64,000 bases of DNA from an uncultured Draconibacterium sp. (GCF_963675585.1 NZ_OY776414.1:3513001-3577000); one strand, 5' to 3'. Shown: positions 1 to 8,404, numbered from the stretch's first letter. Translations and numbers: made by a program. Notes: a model not told the origin generated them from the sequence alone.

Positions 1-323
1 TTAAGTGCCCATTCCGGATCATTGATGTCGATATCGTTGCGTTTTGCCTTTTTCAATGGCTTGTTCACTTTATCGAAAATATCCTTTATCGGGTTTGGTT
101 CTACCGATCGGAATCTGCTAATGTACGGGTTCCCGGGTTCGAGATCGCTCTTTACACAACAAAGACCGGCACCATCCTGCCCGCGGTTGTGTTGTTTCTC
201 CATAAGGAGGTACAACTTGTTAAGCCCGTATTTCCACGTGCCGTACTTTTCTTGATAGTATGAAAGGGGTTTTAACAACCGAATTAGTGCAATACCACAC
301 TCATGTTTAATCTGGTCACTCAT
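1..323 (-). CDS. Amidophosphoribosyltransferase-like class II glutamine amidotransferase (5' end only)
   Basis: This is the N-terminal 107 codons of a class II (Ntn-type) glutamine amidotransferase; the rest lies beyond the window edge. Translation from the ATG at 323 begins MSDQIKHECGIALI. Cys9 is placed to become the N-terminal nucleophile after removal of a short propeptide, as in PurF. The motif QHNRGQDGAG (about residues 43-52) corresponds to the QHRGQDSAG glutamine-binding loop of PurF and GlmS. PurF makes phosphoribosylamine from PRPP and glutamine, the first step of purine synthesis. The PRPP-binding domain is not visible, so the exact subtype is inferred from the N-terminus. The start overlaps the stop of the SPOR gene by 8 bp (shared ATGAGTGA), which suggests translational coupling. 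Confidence 0.82.
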   Translation of the reverse strand, partial: MSDQIKHECGIALIRLLKPLSYYQEKYGTWKYGLNKLYLLMEKQHNRGQDGAGLCCVKSDLEPGNPYISRFRSVEPNPIKDIFDKVNKPLKKAKRNDIDINDPEWAL

Positions 324-780
324 TTTGATTTTGTTTCAGCAATGGAAAATCGATAACATCTGGAACAATAAAGGCTGCCGGATAGTCGCGCTGAATTTGC
401 TTGTACAGTCTCCAGGCTTCATTTTTGGTTCGGAAGTCGCCAACACGAACCCTGAAGTTAGGTGCAACAAATTTAATATGAACAGCTTGATTAGGGTAGT
501 CCGATAAAAAATCGGTTTTAATAGCAAGGGCTTCTTCTTTGGCGTCTGATCTCGAGCTAAAAAATATTTCGACCCGAAAGCCATCTATCCCCTCTCTTTT
601 TTCGTTTTTTTCGATGTGCCATTTTAGCATTTTATCCAAACGCGGGTCCCGGCTAACATCCAAATTATCCATCAGGGCAATTCGTGTTGAATCAGCGGTA
701 AGTTCTTCCTGAAAACTTTCCTGAGCCGCAATAAACTGGCAACTAAAAACACTTATTAAAAACAAAAAAAGAATCCTCAT
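316..780 (-). CDS. Secreted SPOR-domain protein
   Basis: This is a 154-residue protein with an N-terminal signal peptide (hydrophobic MRILFLFLISVFSCQFIAAQ). A C-terminal SPOR-like domain spans about residues 65-145; its core reads GFRVEIFFSSRSDAKEEA and later FRVRVGDFRTKNEA. SPOR domains bind denuded peptidoglycan glycans, so a periplasmic or outer-membrane-facing role in the cell wall is likely. There is no obvious lipobox. It has its own promoter upstream and is the first gene of a two-gene unit with the purF-like gene, which it overlaps by 8 bp. The pairing of a wall-binding protein with a purine gene has no evident functional logic and may be only transcriptional. Confidence 0.8.
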   Translation of the reverse strand: MRILFLFLISVFSCQFIAAQESFQEELTADSTRIALMDNLDVSRDPRLDKMLKWHIEKNEKREGIDGFRVEIFFSSRSDAKEEALAIKTDFLSDYPNQAVHIKFVAPNFRVRVGDFRTKNEAWRLYKQIQRDYPAAFIVPDVIDFPLLKQNQNE

Positions 781-802
781 CGTTCCCTTTTAATTGAGTG
801 GG

Positions 803-831
803 CAAATATAATTTAAAAACACATAAAACAA
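803..831 (-). promoter_or_regulatory. Bacteroidota-type promoter of the SPOR/purF-like unit
   Basis: On the minus strand the sequence has TTG (831-829), an 18-bp spacer and TATATTTG (810-803). This matches the Bacteroidota -33/-7 consensus (TTG, about 19-21 bp, TAnnTTTG). The -7 box lies 23 bp before the ATG at 780. The rest of the 353-bp divergent gap (781-1133) holds only this promoter and the one for the next gene, as far as I can see. Confidence 0.65.
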
Positions 832-1104
832 GAACGGTTTTATCCACACGGCATTGCCCTTAAACTTATGGTAATGTGAAATTAATTTGAACACCTGACA
901 GTACATTTGCAAAACGAGAACGATACACTCCAAAGAAATGCAGGCTGTTATTCGTATTACACCTGCAATAACGAAACATCGGCAATGCGCAATTAACTCA
1001 AAAACAGACCTAAAAAACACAAAATAAATTAAGTGTTTAAACCAACAATTTCCTTATTTGCCTGTTGATAATTTTTTAACCTTACAACTTTAATAAATTA
1101 CAAA

Positions 1105-1112
1105 TATATTTG
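1105..1112 (+). promoter_or_regulatory. -7 promoter element of the AhpD-like gene
   Basis: TATATTTG is a perfect match to the Bacteroidota -7 box, 21 bp before the ATG at 1134. No well-spaced TTG is visible upstream. Confidence 0.5.
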
Positions 1113-1133
1113 AGCGTTAAAACAGAATAAAAC

Positions 1134-1484
1134 ATGGGAAATTTGGTTGAAGAATTTAATGCCTACCGGGCAAAAATGAACGAAAAAATACTTGGCTCCG
1201 ACAATAAAGTTATAAAACGTATTTACGGACTCGATACCTTAACTTATATGGAAGGTGCTTTAAGCTCGAAAATAAAGGAAATGCTTGGCCTGGCCACATC
1301 AATGGTTTTGCGCTGCGACGACTGTGTAAAATACCATCTTGAAAAATGTTACGAGCAGGGAGTTACTACTGAAGAACTGTTTGAAGTGTTTAGTGTAGCC
1401 AATGTAGTTGGCGGCACCATTTGTATTCCACACACCCGACGTGCCGTTGAATACTGGGAAGAATTAAACAATTCGCCTATTTAA
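1134..1484 (+). CDS. Carboxymuconolactone decarboxylase / AhpD-like protein
   Basis: This is a 116-residue all-helical protein of the CMD/AhpD superfamily. It carries the family redox motif C61-D-D-C64 followed by H68 (CxxCxxxH), and the typical helix EELFEVFSVANVVGGTI. In AhpD the two cysteines act as peroxidase or disulfide-reductase residues. The length fits the single-domain members. It is followed 50 bp downstream by a NifX/NifB-like small protein on the same strand, so the two are probably co-transcribed. A thiol-redox role is inferred from the motif; the substrate is unknown. Confidence 0.85.
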   Translation: MGNLVEEFNAYRAKMNEKILGSDNKVIKRIYGLDTLTYMEGALSSKIKEMLGLATSMVLRCDDCVKYHLEKCYEQGVTTEELFEVFSVANVVGGTICIPHTRRAVEYWEELNNSPI

Positions 1485-1534
1485 TAAACTTTTTGATTTT
1501 AAATTGTTATTATTGGTACCAAAAGATTATAAGT

Positions 1535-1855
1535 ATGAGTAAAGTTTACGCCATAACCTCCACAGGAAAAACCGAAAAATCGTTTTTAGACTTACGCTTT
1601 GGCAAATGCGAGTTTGTAGTGTTGTTTGACGTTGAAAAAAACCAGTATTCTATTGAAGAAAATCCGTTTATCGGAGAAAATCACAGTGGAGTAAAATTGG
1701 TTGAGTTTTTAAAAGAACGAGGTGTAAACACCATTATTACAGGCGAAGTGGGCCCCATGGTAAGTGCTCTTTTAGAAAAAGAAAAGCTGCAACTGGTGCT
1801 ATTGGCCGAAGAACGAATTAAAGTTGAAGAGGTAATGGACCGAATCGGGATTTAA
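1535..1855 (+). CDS. NifX/NifB-like iron-molybdenum cofactor-binding family protein
   Basis: I chose the ATG at 1535 (MSKVYAITSTG) over an upstream in-frame start, because the 14 extra residues do not look like family sequence. The 106-residue product resembles the dinitrogenase iron-molybdenum cofactor domain: an N-terminal strand, then LDLRFGKCEFVVLFD (the usual 'SRFGRAPYF' region), a conserved loop, and the VNTIITGEVGP strand-turn. In nitrogen fixers this fold carries FeMo-co precursors. Stand-alone copies occur in many anaerobes without nitrogenase, and no nif genes are visible here. It lies behind the AhpD-like gene. Its stop codon overlaps the stop of the convergent NTPase gene. Confidence 0.75.
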   Translation: MSKVYAITSTGKTEKSFLDLRFGKCEFVVLFDVEKNQYSIEENPFIGENHSGVKLVEFLKERGVNTIITGEVGPMVSALLEKEKLQLVLLAEERIKVEEVMDRIGI

Positions 1856-2370
1856 TACCACCCCGCATTTAAAAAAGGAATTAAAGCCAGCTGAACTGCC
1901 TGTTTGTAGAGTTCAGTTCGGGTTACCGTATCATGGGTTAAAATGCCTACCGCTCCCGATTTTTGCTTTGAGTTTTCCTTTTTAAACAAAATATCGTTGG
2001 CTAGTCCCAACTCATACCCCTGATGTAATAATTCCACCACTTTTGCAGGAAGCTGAAAACTTGTTGTTCTCGATTCGCCCGTTTTGTACTTATCGATTAT
2101 CACAATCCATGCAAAGGCGGAAATTCCGTCTTCTCGCTCTTCAATTCCTCCTTCAATTCCAACCCAATAATCGGCAATGGGCTGATGAAAACGCGCACCC
2201 TCAGCACGATTTCTGGCACCCATATATGTTTCCTCGTCGCTGGAAGGCTGATCAGAAACTCCTGACTCTACTGAAATTCCAAGCAAATCCATTTCAGAAA
2301 AATAAGCTGAAAATCCCCGGCGTGTTGCTTCAATCTTTACCGGATTTTTTGATGCCACGTATACTTTCAT
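1852..2370 (-). CDS. yjjX: Inosine/xanthosine triphosphatase, YjjX family
   Basis: This 172-residue protein matches the YjjX (DUF84) NTPase family along its length. It has MKVYVASKNPVKIEA at the N-terminus (the phosphate-binding SxNPVK motif), GVSDQPSSDEET, GARNRA, and VGIEGGIEE in the middle. The family hydrolyses ITP and XTP, cleaning non-canonical purines from the nucleotide pool. The gene is monocistronic and convergent with the NifX-like gene, with overlapping stop codons at 1852-1855. Confidence 0.88.
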   Translation of the reverse strand: MKVYVASKNPVKIEATRRGFSAYFSEMDLLGISVESGVSDQPSSDEETYMGARNRAEGARFHQPIADYWVGIEGGIEEREDGISAFAWIVIIDKYKTGESRTTSFQLPAKVVELLHQGYELGLANDILFKKENSKQKSGAVGILTHDTVTRTELYKQAVQLALIPFLNAGWY

Positions 2371-2442
2371 AAAATTTATTTTGGCGAAAATTAATGATTT
2401 CTCAGGAATTATTACTTTCGTCTATTTATTAAAGCACAAGAA

Positions 2443-2889
2443 ATGAAAGTACGACCGGCAACCATGGAAGATCACCAAAACCTGGTAGACTTCCAGTTGG
2501 CCATGGCCAGCGAAACAGAAGGGATTGAACTCGACCGCATTACGGTAGAAAGAGGTGTAAAGGCAGTTTTATCAGACGAGATGAAAGGAAAATACTACGT
2601 TGCCGAAATAAACGGGCAGGTAGTAAGTTCGTTGCTAACCACTTTTGAGTGGAGCGACTGGCGCAACGGAACCGTTCTGTGGATTCAATCGGTTTATGTT
2701 TTGCCCGAAAACAGAAGAAAAGGAGTGTATCGCGAAATGTACTTGTACATTAAAAGTCTGGTACTTAACGCCGACAATTTAAACGGAATTCGCTTGTATG
2801 CCGACCAGTCGAATTATCCGGCACAAAAAACATATAAAAACCTTGGTATGAACAAGGACCATTATGTAATGTTTGAATGGATGAAGTAA
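2443..2889 (+). CDS. GNAT-family N-acetyltransferase
   Basis: This is a 148-residue GNAT-fold protein. Motif A is visible as VLPENRRKGVYREMY (about residues 87-101), with RRKGVY as the acetyl-CoA pyrophosphate loop. The C-terminal strand YADQSNYPAQKTYKNLGM is the usual motif B. The substrate cannot be told from sequence. A -7-like TACTTTCG (2413-2420) lies 23 bp upstream. The AlbA_2 protein gene follows after 51 bp. Confidence 0.85.
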   Translation: MKVRPATMEDHQNLVDFQLAMASETEGIELDRITVERGVKAVLSDEMKGKYYVAEINGQVVSSLLTTFEWSDWRNGTVLWIQSVYVLPENRRKGVYREMYLYIKSLVLNADNLNGIRLYADQSNYPAQKTYKNLGMNKDHYVMFEWMK

Positions 2890-2919
2890 GAAAGTTGCAG
2901 TACTCAGTCGCAGTGAACA

Positions 2920-2936
2920 AACTCTGAACTCTGAAC
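2920..2936. repeat. Heptad repeat (AACTCTG) x2
   Basis: Two tandem copies of AACTCTG followed by AAC lie directly before the ATG at 2941. The same heptad occurs three times at 7283-7303 and in variant form near 11720. Confidence 0.6.
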
Positions 2937-2940
2937 AGAC

Positions 2941-3603
2941 ATGAGCAGACATTTATACAAGAAAATAGAAGAAGGCGAACACCAGCAGCAGGATTTTAAA
3001 TACTGCATAAACGATTCGAAAAAAATTGCAAAATCGTTGGTAGCCTTTGCCAATACCGACGGAGGCAGGTTATTGATTGGGGTAAAAGACAATGGAAAGA
3101 TTGCCGGGATAAGCAGCGACGAAGAGTTTTACATGATTGAAGCCGCAGCGAAAATTTACAGCAATCCAAAAATTAATTTTACCACTACCCAATGGCAGGT
3201 TGAAGGAAAAACCGTACTCGAAATTGGCGTTGAACCCAGCAGAGAAAAACCTCATTTTGCAAAAGACGAATCGGGGAAATGGCTGGCATACATCAGAATC
3301 GACGACGAGAATTTTCTGGCGCATAAAATTCAGATTGAAGTTTGGAAGAAACAGAACAGCCCAAAAGGAATCTATTTTACCTACTCCGACACAGAACGAA
3401 AACTCATTGATTTTCTGCAACAAAATGCCTCGGTTTCGTTTTCTAAATTTATGCGTATTGCACAAATATCAAGAAAAGAAGCCGAAGATGTTTTAAGCAA
3501 TTTTATCATCATGGAGATTATAAAAATAGATACCGGAAGCGACGGAACATTCTTCTATTTAAACGAAAACTTCGACAAAAACGAGCTGGACAAATTCAGT
3601 TAA
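2941..3603 (+). CDS. AlbA_2 (Schlafen-like) domain protein with C-terminal helical segment
   Basis: This is a 220-residue protein. Residues about 10-125 form an AlbA_2 domain: ESQE-like entry EEGEHQQQDFKY, then KSLVAFANTDGGRLLIGVKDNG, the hallmark of the family. The C-terminal part (about 140-215) looks like a winged-helix-type segment (TERKLIDFLQQNA, ISRKEAEDVLSNF). Related proteins are annotated as putative DNA-binding or ATP-binding regulators, and the biochemical function is not settled. No signal peptide or membrane segment is visible. The gene sits between a GNAT and an alkaline phosphatase with no shared pathway. Confidence 0.78.
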   Translation: MSRHLYKKIEEGEHQQQDFKYCINDSKKIAKSLVAFANTDGGRLLIGVKDNGKIAGISSDEEFYMIEAAAKIYSNPKINFTTTQWQVEGKTVLEIGVEPSREKPHFAKDESGKWLAYIRIDDENFLAHKIQIEVWKKQNSPKGIYFTYSDTERKLIDFLQQNASVSFSKFMRIAQISRKEAEDVLSNFIIMEIIKIDTGSDGTFFYLNENFDKNELDKFS

Positions 3604-3696
3604 GGCGATTAAAACATTAATCAAAAATTATTGTTAACACTAAATATTAGAAATTTAAAAACTTTACATTTACAACTCATTTCAATTAAAATACAA

Positions 3697-4857
3697 ATGT
3701 TAAAAAACTTATTTATACTATTTATTTTGGCGGGCATGGCATTTACAAGCTTCGCGCAGGATGCGTATTTAACTGCCGACTCTGAAGACACAGAAAAAAC
3801 CTACAACGGCGGAGAAAGCTATAAAGTAAAAACCTTTCCGCAAAAATTTAAAAGTGACAAACCCAAAAACATCATTTTCCTGATTGGAGACGGAATGGGT
3901 GTTGCCCAGGTTTTTTCGGGTTTAACTGCCAATCAGGGCAAACTTTTTCTTGAAAATTGCAAGCACATTGGTTTTTCCAAAACACAATCGGCCGACGATT
4001 ACATAACCGACTCGGCAGCTGGCGGTACTGCACTTTCGTGTGGAATAAAAACCTACAACGGAGCAATTGGGGTTAATACCGATACCCTTGCCGTAAAAAC
4101 CATTTTAGAGGAAGCAGAAGAAAAAGGGCTGGCTACCGGACTGGTTTCCAGCTCGGCCATTACACATGCCACACCTGCATCGTTTATTGCACATCAAAAA
4201 AACCGGGGCATGTACGAAGAAATTGCCGCCGATTTTTTAAACACCGACATTGACGTTTTTATTGGTGGCGGAATACAGCATTTTACAAAACGTGCCGACG
4301 GCAAAAACCTACTGGTTGATTTTGCTAAAAAAGGCTACCAGGTTGAGTCAGACATTGATAAAATTAAAAAGGTTAAAAAAGGCAAACTGGTTGGTTTAAC
4401 TGCCGATGTACACACAGCACGTATAGCCGAACGCGGCGATATGCTTCCTGTTGCAACCGAAACTGCCCTGCGCATTTTAGACAACAACAGCGGCGACAAA
4501 GGTTTTTTTGCGATGATTGAAGGTTCGCAAATTGATTGGGGAGGCCATGCAAACAGCACGGTTTATATTGTAGAAGAAATGCTTGATTTTGACCAGGCAA
4601 TTGGGAAAGCACTGGCTTTTGCTGCTAAAGATGGCGAAACATTGGTTGTAGTTACTGCCGATCATGAAACAGGTGGAATGGCCATTATTGGAGGCGACAT
4701 GTCGAGCGGAATGGTAAAAGGAGCTTATCCAACAGCCGGACACTCTGCAGTTATGGTTCCTGTATTCTCGTATGGTCCGGGAGCAGAAGAATTTATGGGT
4801 ATTATGGATAATACTGAGATACATAAAAAAATGAAAAAACTACTGCTAGACAACTAG
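3697..4857 (+). CDS. Alkaline phosphatase, secreted
   Basis: I chose the ATG at 3697 because it gives a clean signal peptide (MLKNLFILFILAGMAFTSFA, then QDA); an upstream TTG in frame would add 22 residues in front of it. The 386-residue product is an alkaline phosphatase superfamily metalloenzyme. It has the metal ligand motif FLIGDGMGVAQ (Asp65), the nucleophile motif TDSAAGGTA (Ser106) and the C-terminal metal motif TADHETGGM. It releases phosphate from monoesters in the periplasm or outside the cell. A rho-independent terminator follows the stop. Confidence 0.92.
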   Translation: MLKNLFILFILAGMAFTSFAQDAYLTADSEDTEKTYNGGESYKVKTFPQKFKSDKPKNIIFLIGDGMGVAQVFSGLTANQGKLFLENCKHIGFSKTQSADDYITDSAAGGTALSCGIKTYNGAIGVNTDTLAVKTILEEAEEKGLATGLVSSSAITHATPASFIAHQKNRGMYEEIAADFLNTDIDVFIGGGIQHFTKRADGKNLLVDFAKKGYQVESDIDKIKKVKKGKLVGLTADVHTARIAERGDMLPVATETALRILDNNSGDKGFFAMIEGSQIDWGGHANSTVYIVEEMLDFDQAIGKALAFAAKDGETLVVVTADHETGGMAIIGGDMSSGMVKGAYPTAGHSAVMVPVFSYGPGAEEFMGIMDNTEIHKKMKKLLLDN

Positions 4858-4873
4858 TTTTCAGCACCCTAAG

Positions 4874-4915
4874 AAGAGCCGGAAATAAAGTAAATGCTTT
4901 GTTTTCGGCTTTTTT
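4874..4915 (+). terminator. Intrinsic terminator after alkaline phosphatase
   Basis: AGCCGGAAA pairs with TTTTCGGCT (one mismatch) around an A/T-rich loop, followed by a T run at 4910-4915. Confidence 0.7.
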
Positions 4916-4964
4916 ATGTTTTTTTGTTTTTGTTTATTAAATTTCGCTTACTAAAAAACAACTT

Positions 4965-5912
4965 ATGAAGGAAGCTCTAGAGGTTCTCGACAATGTCAGG
5001 CTCAACTTTTCTCCCGCCGGTTTATTCGCTTTAAATGTTACCATTGCCTTTATTATGTTTGGGGTTGCACTCGACATTAAAGTTCAGCATTTCAAAGAGT
5101 TGGCAATGCGTCCAAAGTCGGTAATTGTTGGCATTATTTCGCAGTTTGTTTTGCTTCCTGCAGTTACATTTCTTTTTATTCTGCTATTAAATCCAACGCC
5201 AACTGTTGCGCTGGGAATGATATTAATTGCATCGTGCCCCGGTGGTAATATTTCGAATTTTATGAGTGCCATGGCAAAAGGCAACCTGGCTTTATCGGTA
5301 AGTTTAACGGGTATTGCAACACTTGCAGCTACCTTTATGACACCAATTAACTTTGCACTTTGGGGCGATCTTTTTATCCGTTTTTACAATACTTCGGGTG
5401 CAAACGACTACCTGGTTCCCATACGAATCGATTTTTTTCAAATGGTTCAAACGGTAGTTATTTTACTGGGAATTCCGGTGGCAGCAGGTTTATTGTTTGC
5501 ACAGTACCTGCCTCGTATCACAACAAAAATAAAAAAACCAATCCGGCAGTTGTCCATCGTAATTTTTATTGGTTTTGTAATTGCTTTACTCAGTGCCAAT
5601 TTCGATAATTTTAAACGTTTTGTGCACCTGGTATTTATTATTGTTTTAATACACAATGCACTGGCTTTGTTAACCGGTTATTCCATCAGCTCGTTGTTTC
5701 GTTTACCCCGTATCGACAAGCGAACTATCACCATTGAAACCGGAATTCAGAACTCGGGACTGGCACTGGTTATCATGTTTAATCCTAAAATATTTCCACC
5801 CGAGCTGGAATTGGGAGGAATGACTATTATTGCGGCCTGGTGGGGAGTTTGGCACATTTTAAGTGGCCTGGCGGTTTCATCATTTATGGCAAAATTTAAA
5901 CTCACAAAATAG
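4965..5912 (+). CDS. Bile acid:sodium symporter (BASS) family transporter
   Basis: This is a 315-residue integral membrane protein with about nine or ten hydrophobic segments. Two BASS signatures are present: LIASCPGGNISNFMSAMAKG (about residues 87-106), the crossover helix near the sodium sites, and TIETGIQNSGLALVI (about 257-271). Family members move bile acids or other organic anions, such as pantoate and pyruvate, with sodium. The substrate here is unknown. A PlsC-like acyltransferase begins 27 bp downstream on the same strand, so the two may form an operon. Confidence 0.9.
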   Translation: MKEALEVLDNVRLNFSPAGLFALNVTIAFIMFGVALDIKVQHFKELAMRPKSVIVGIISQFVLLPAVTFLFILLLNPTPTVALGMILIASCPGGNISNFMSAMAKGNLALSVSLTGIATLAATFMTPINFALWGDLFIRFYNTSGANDYLVPIRIDFFQMVQTVVILLGIPVAAGLLFAQYLPRITTKIKKPIRQLSIVIFIGFVIALLSANFDNFKRFVHLVFIIVLIHNALALLTGYSISSLFRLPRIDKRTITIETGIQNSGLALVIMFNPKIFPPELELGGMTIIAAWWGVWHILSGLAVSSFMAKFKLTK

Positions 5913-5939
5913 TAAAACTGTAAATTATTTTTTCTGAAC

Positions 5940-7304
5940 ATGAAGTATGAGAAGTGGTCGTGGGGATATTGGTGTTTAAAACAATATGTCCGATTTATCG
6001 ACTGGATTATTCATAAAAAAACGATCCTGACAGGAGAAGAAAACATTCCTCAAAACAAACCCATCCTTTTCGCTCCCAACCACCAGAATGCATTGAGCGA
6101 TCCGATGGCTATTCTTTTGCACACGCGTTTTCAGCCGGTGTGGCTGGCGCGGGCCGATATTTTTAAAAAAGGGATTATCACTTTACTTCTCCGTTTTCTG
6201 AAAATTATGCCGGTCTATCGTCTTCGCGACGGAAAAGAACAGCTGGCAAAAAACGACAAAACTTTTTCAGATTCGATAAAAGTATTGGAAAATAATTTTG
6301 CCCTGGCGCTGTTTCCCGAAGCTGCTCATTCTGCAAAACGGCAAATGTTATCGCATAAAAAAGCTGTTCCGCGAATTGTTTTTATGGCCGAAGAAAAAGC
6401 CAAAGAAAACCTCGACATCCACATTGTTCCGGTGGGAATTTACTACAGCAGTTATTGGAAGTTTAACCGCACGGTTATTGTAAATTTTGGAGAACCGATT
6501 CGGGTGAACCATTTTTTAGATGAATACCAGACAAACAGCAATGCGGCAACAATGGCCTTGCGCGATAGTATTTACACTTCAATTGATAAGTTAACTATAA
6601 ACATAAAAAGCAAAACCTTTTATACCGATTTTGAATTGATTCGGGAACTGTACGGCAAACACTTTTTAAAGCGCAAAGGAGAAGAATATTCCGAAATAAA
6701 TTTGTTCCGCTCCGACCGTGAACTTACACACAAACTGGATGCCATGGAAACCGATCGTCCGGAAGAAGTAAACACTGTAATTCGCGAAGCCAAAGCCTAC
6801 AATCAACTGCTAAAAAAATACAAACTCAGAAGCTGGCTCCTCGAAAATCAGAAAAACAATTTTGTAAAAATTGCCGGAAACAAGGTGCTGTTAATTCTGG
6901 GCCTTCCCGTATTTCTGTTTGGTTTTGTTTTTAATGCCATTCCATTTTTTGCCACCGATATTCCGGTCAGAAAAAAAATAAAAGACCGCGCCTTTTGGAG
7001 TACCTTCTTTTTGAGCAGCGGAATCATTCTTTTCCCGATTGTATACCTTTTGCAACTTTGGGCTGTTTCGGGATTTATTCCCGGCATCTGGCTAAAATTA
7101 CTGGTATTGGCATGTATGCCGTTTTCAGGGAAAATTGCGTTTAGATGGTATGTTGTCTGGCTAAAAACATGGGGACGAGGTCGTTTATTCAATCTTAAAC
7201 TATTCAACAAAAAAGGGTATAACAATCTACTAACTGCGCAAAACCAGTTATTTGAAAAACTGGACAAACTAATTAGCAGCCAAACTCTGAACTCTGAACT
7301 CTGA
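5940..7304 (+). CDS. PlsC-like lysophospholipid acyltransferase with C-terminal membrane domain
   Basis: This 454-residue protein has an N-terminal PlsC acyltransferase domain. It carries the catalytic histidine motif NHQNALSDP (His48) and FPEAAHS, which stands where FPEGT is found in other PlsC proteins. The C-terminal third has hydrophobic segments (about 315-400), unlike soluble 1-acylglycerol-3-phosphate acyltransferases. It probably acylates a lysophospholipid or related lipid at the inner membrane. The last codons are written by AACTCTG heptad repeats (QTLNSEL), which suggests that the repeat changed the C-terminus. Confidence 0.85.
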   Translation: MKYEKWSWGYWCLKQYVRFIDWIIHKKTILTGEENIPQNKPILFAPNHQNALSDPMAILLHTRFQPVWLARADIFKKGIITLLLRFLKIMPVYRLRDGKEQLAKNDKTFSDSIKVLENNFALALFPEAAHSAKRQMLSHKKAVPRIVFMAEEKAKENLDIHIVPVGIYYSSYWKFNRTVIVNFGEPIRVNHFLDEYQTNSNAATMALRDSIYTSIDKLTINIKSKTFYTDFELIRELYGKHFLKRKGEEYSEINLFRSDRELTHKLDAMETDRPEEVNTVIREAKAYNQLLKKYKLRSWLLENQKNNFVKIAGNKVLLILGLPVFLFGFVFNAIPFFATDIPVRKKIKDRAFWSTFFLSSGIILFPIVYLLQLWAVSGFIPGIWLKLLVLACMPFSGKIAFRWYVVWLKTWGRGRLFNLKLFNKKGYNNLLTAQNQLFEKLDKLISSQTLNSEL

Positions 7305-7313
7305 ACTTTAAAC
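7283..7313. repeat. Heptad repeat (AACTCTG) x3 plus variant
   Basis: Three perfect AACTCTG units (7283-7303) are followed by AACTTTA and AAC. The array runs across the plsC stop codon into the 17-bp gap before the next gene. Confidence 0.65.
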
Positions 7314-7321
7314 CAAAAACC

Positions 7322-8404
7322 ATGGCCGAAAAACTTAAAGACACGCTGTTTCCGCTTGAAAAAGTAAAGCATTTTGCATCAGTTTTAAAAGAAGTTTACC
7401 CGGTATTTGAATCGGAAAAATTTGTTTCGGCAGTATGCGATGCAGAATGGCCCGATCGGGAACTAAAGGAAAAAATGCGACACACGACCCTGTGTTTGCA
7501 CCGGTTTTTACCCACCGACTTTAAATCTGCTGTTGATTTGCTGGTAGCTATTGTTCCAAAGGTTACCGGTTTTGAGGCCATTGTATTACCCGATTACATT
7601 GAAGTATACGGGCAAAACGATTGGGATATTTCGCTTCCGGCATTGGGAGAACTCACCAAATGCGGCAGTTCCGAATTTGGAATCAGGCCGTTTTTAAACA
7701 AAAATTTGAAAGCCGCCATGCAGTACATGAATGCCTGGGCCGACGACAGCGATTTTCGGGTGAGGCGCTTTGCCAGCGAAGGATGTCGTCCCCGCTTGCC
7801 CTGGGCATCAGGAGTTCCGGCACTAAAAAAAGATCCGAGCCTGGCTCTGCCCATTCTCGAAAAACTTAAAAACGACCCGGAAGAGTTTGTGCGAAAAAGT
7901 GTTGCCAACAACCTGAATGACATTTCGAAGGACCACCCTACCCTGGTTCTTGATATTTGTGAACGTTGGCAGGGAAAAACAAAAAATACCGACTGGATTA
8001 TTAAACATGCCTGCCGAACCCTTTTAAAACAGGGCAACCAACGAGCCATGTTACTTTTTGGTTTTGCAAATCCGGAGCGAATGACAGTTGAAAATTTTCT
8101 GCTTTCGGAGTCGAAAACACAAATTGGAGAGGACGTTTCTTTTGGTTTTGATTTAAACCTCGATATTCCGAAAAAACAGAAAGTGCGAATCGAGTACATT
8201 GTTCATTTTGTAAAAGCCAATGGCAAAACTTCGCCGAAAGTATTTCAGATTAAAGAGGTAGTACTTGCGCCCGGCACACATCGGGTAACAAAAAAACATA
8301 CATTCAAAAACATGTCTACCCGAAAACATTATCCCGGCACGCACACTTTTGAGGTGATTGTAAACGGAGAAACAAAGGCCAGTGCCCAAATCGAACTAAG
8401 CTAA
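7322..8404 (+). CDS. DNA alkylation repair protein, AlkC-like (HEAT-like repeats plus Ig-like domain)
   Basis: This 360-residue protein matches the AlkC branch of the HEAT-like-repeat DNA glycosylases. The diagnostic segment FRVRRFASEGCRPRLPWA lies near residues 141-158, followed by helical repeats (LPILEKLKNDPEEFVRKSVANNL). Residues about 255-360 are beta-rich, with alternating strands (RIEYIVHFVKANGK, VFQIKEVVLAPGTHRVTKK). This fits the Ig-like domain known in the AlkC subfamily and absent from AlkD. The family removes 3-methyladenine and related alkylated bases without flipping them out of the helix. It follows plsC by 17 bp. Confidence 0.82.
   Translation: MAEKLKDTLFPLEKVKHFASVLKEVYPVFESEKFVSAVCDAEWPDRELKEKMRHTTLCLHRFLPTDFKSAVDLLVAIVPKVTGFEAIVLPDYIEVYGQNDWDISLPALGELTKCGSSEFGIRPFLNKNLKAAMQYMNAWADDSDFRVRRFASEGCRPRLPWASGVPALKKDPSLALPILEKLKNDPEEFVRKSVANNLNDISKDHPTLVLDICERWQGKTKNTDWIIKHACRTLLKQGNQRAMLLFGFANPERMTVENFLLSESKTQIGEDVSFGFDLNLDIPKKQKVRIEYIVHFVKANGKTSPKVFQIKEVVLAPGTHRVTKKHTFKNMSTRKHYPGTHTFEVIVNGETKASAQIELS

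Noticed and set aside
22-255. Plus-strand ORF of 77 codons at the left edge
   Set aside because: It is the antisense shadow of the purF-like gene, which has recognisable family motifs on the minus strand.
336-584. Minus-strand ORF overlapping the SPOR gene
   Set aside because: It lies in another frame of the SPOR gene and lacks any family motif.
790-1020. ORF of 76 codons in the purF-SPOR/AhpD gap
   Set aside because: No start context, no family resemblance, and it overlaps the SPOR promoter.
1493-1534. Upstream in-frame start of the NifX-like gene
   Set aside because: The 14 extra codons do not resemble the family, and the ATG at 1535 gives the typical N-terminus.
3697-4857. Non-standard active-site motif DSAAGG in the alkaline phosphatase
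   Set aside because: A Gly in place of the Thr of DSAAT is frequent in this family, so it is not a sign of lost activity.
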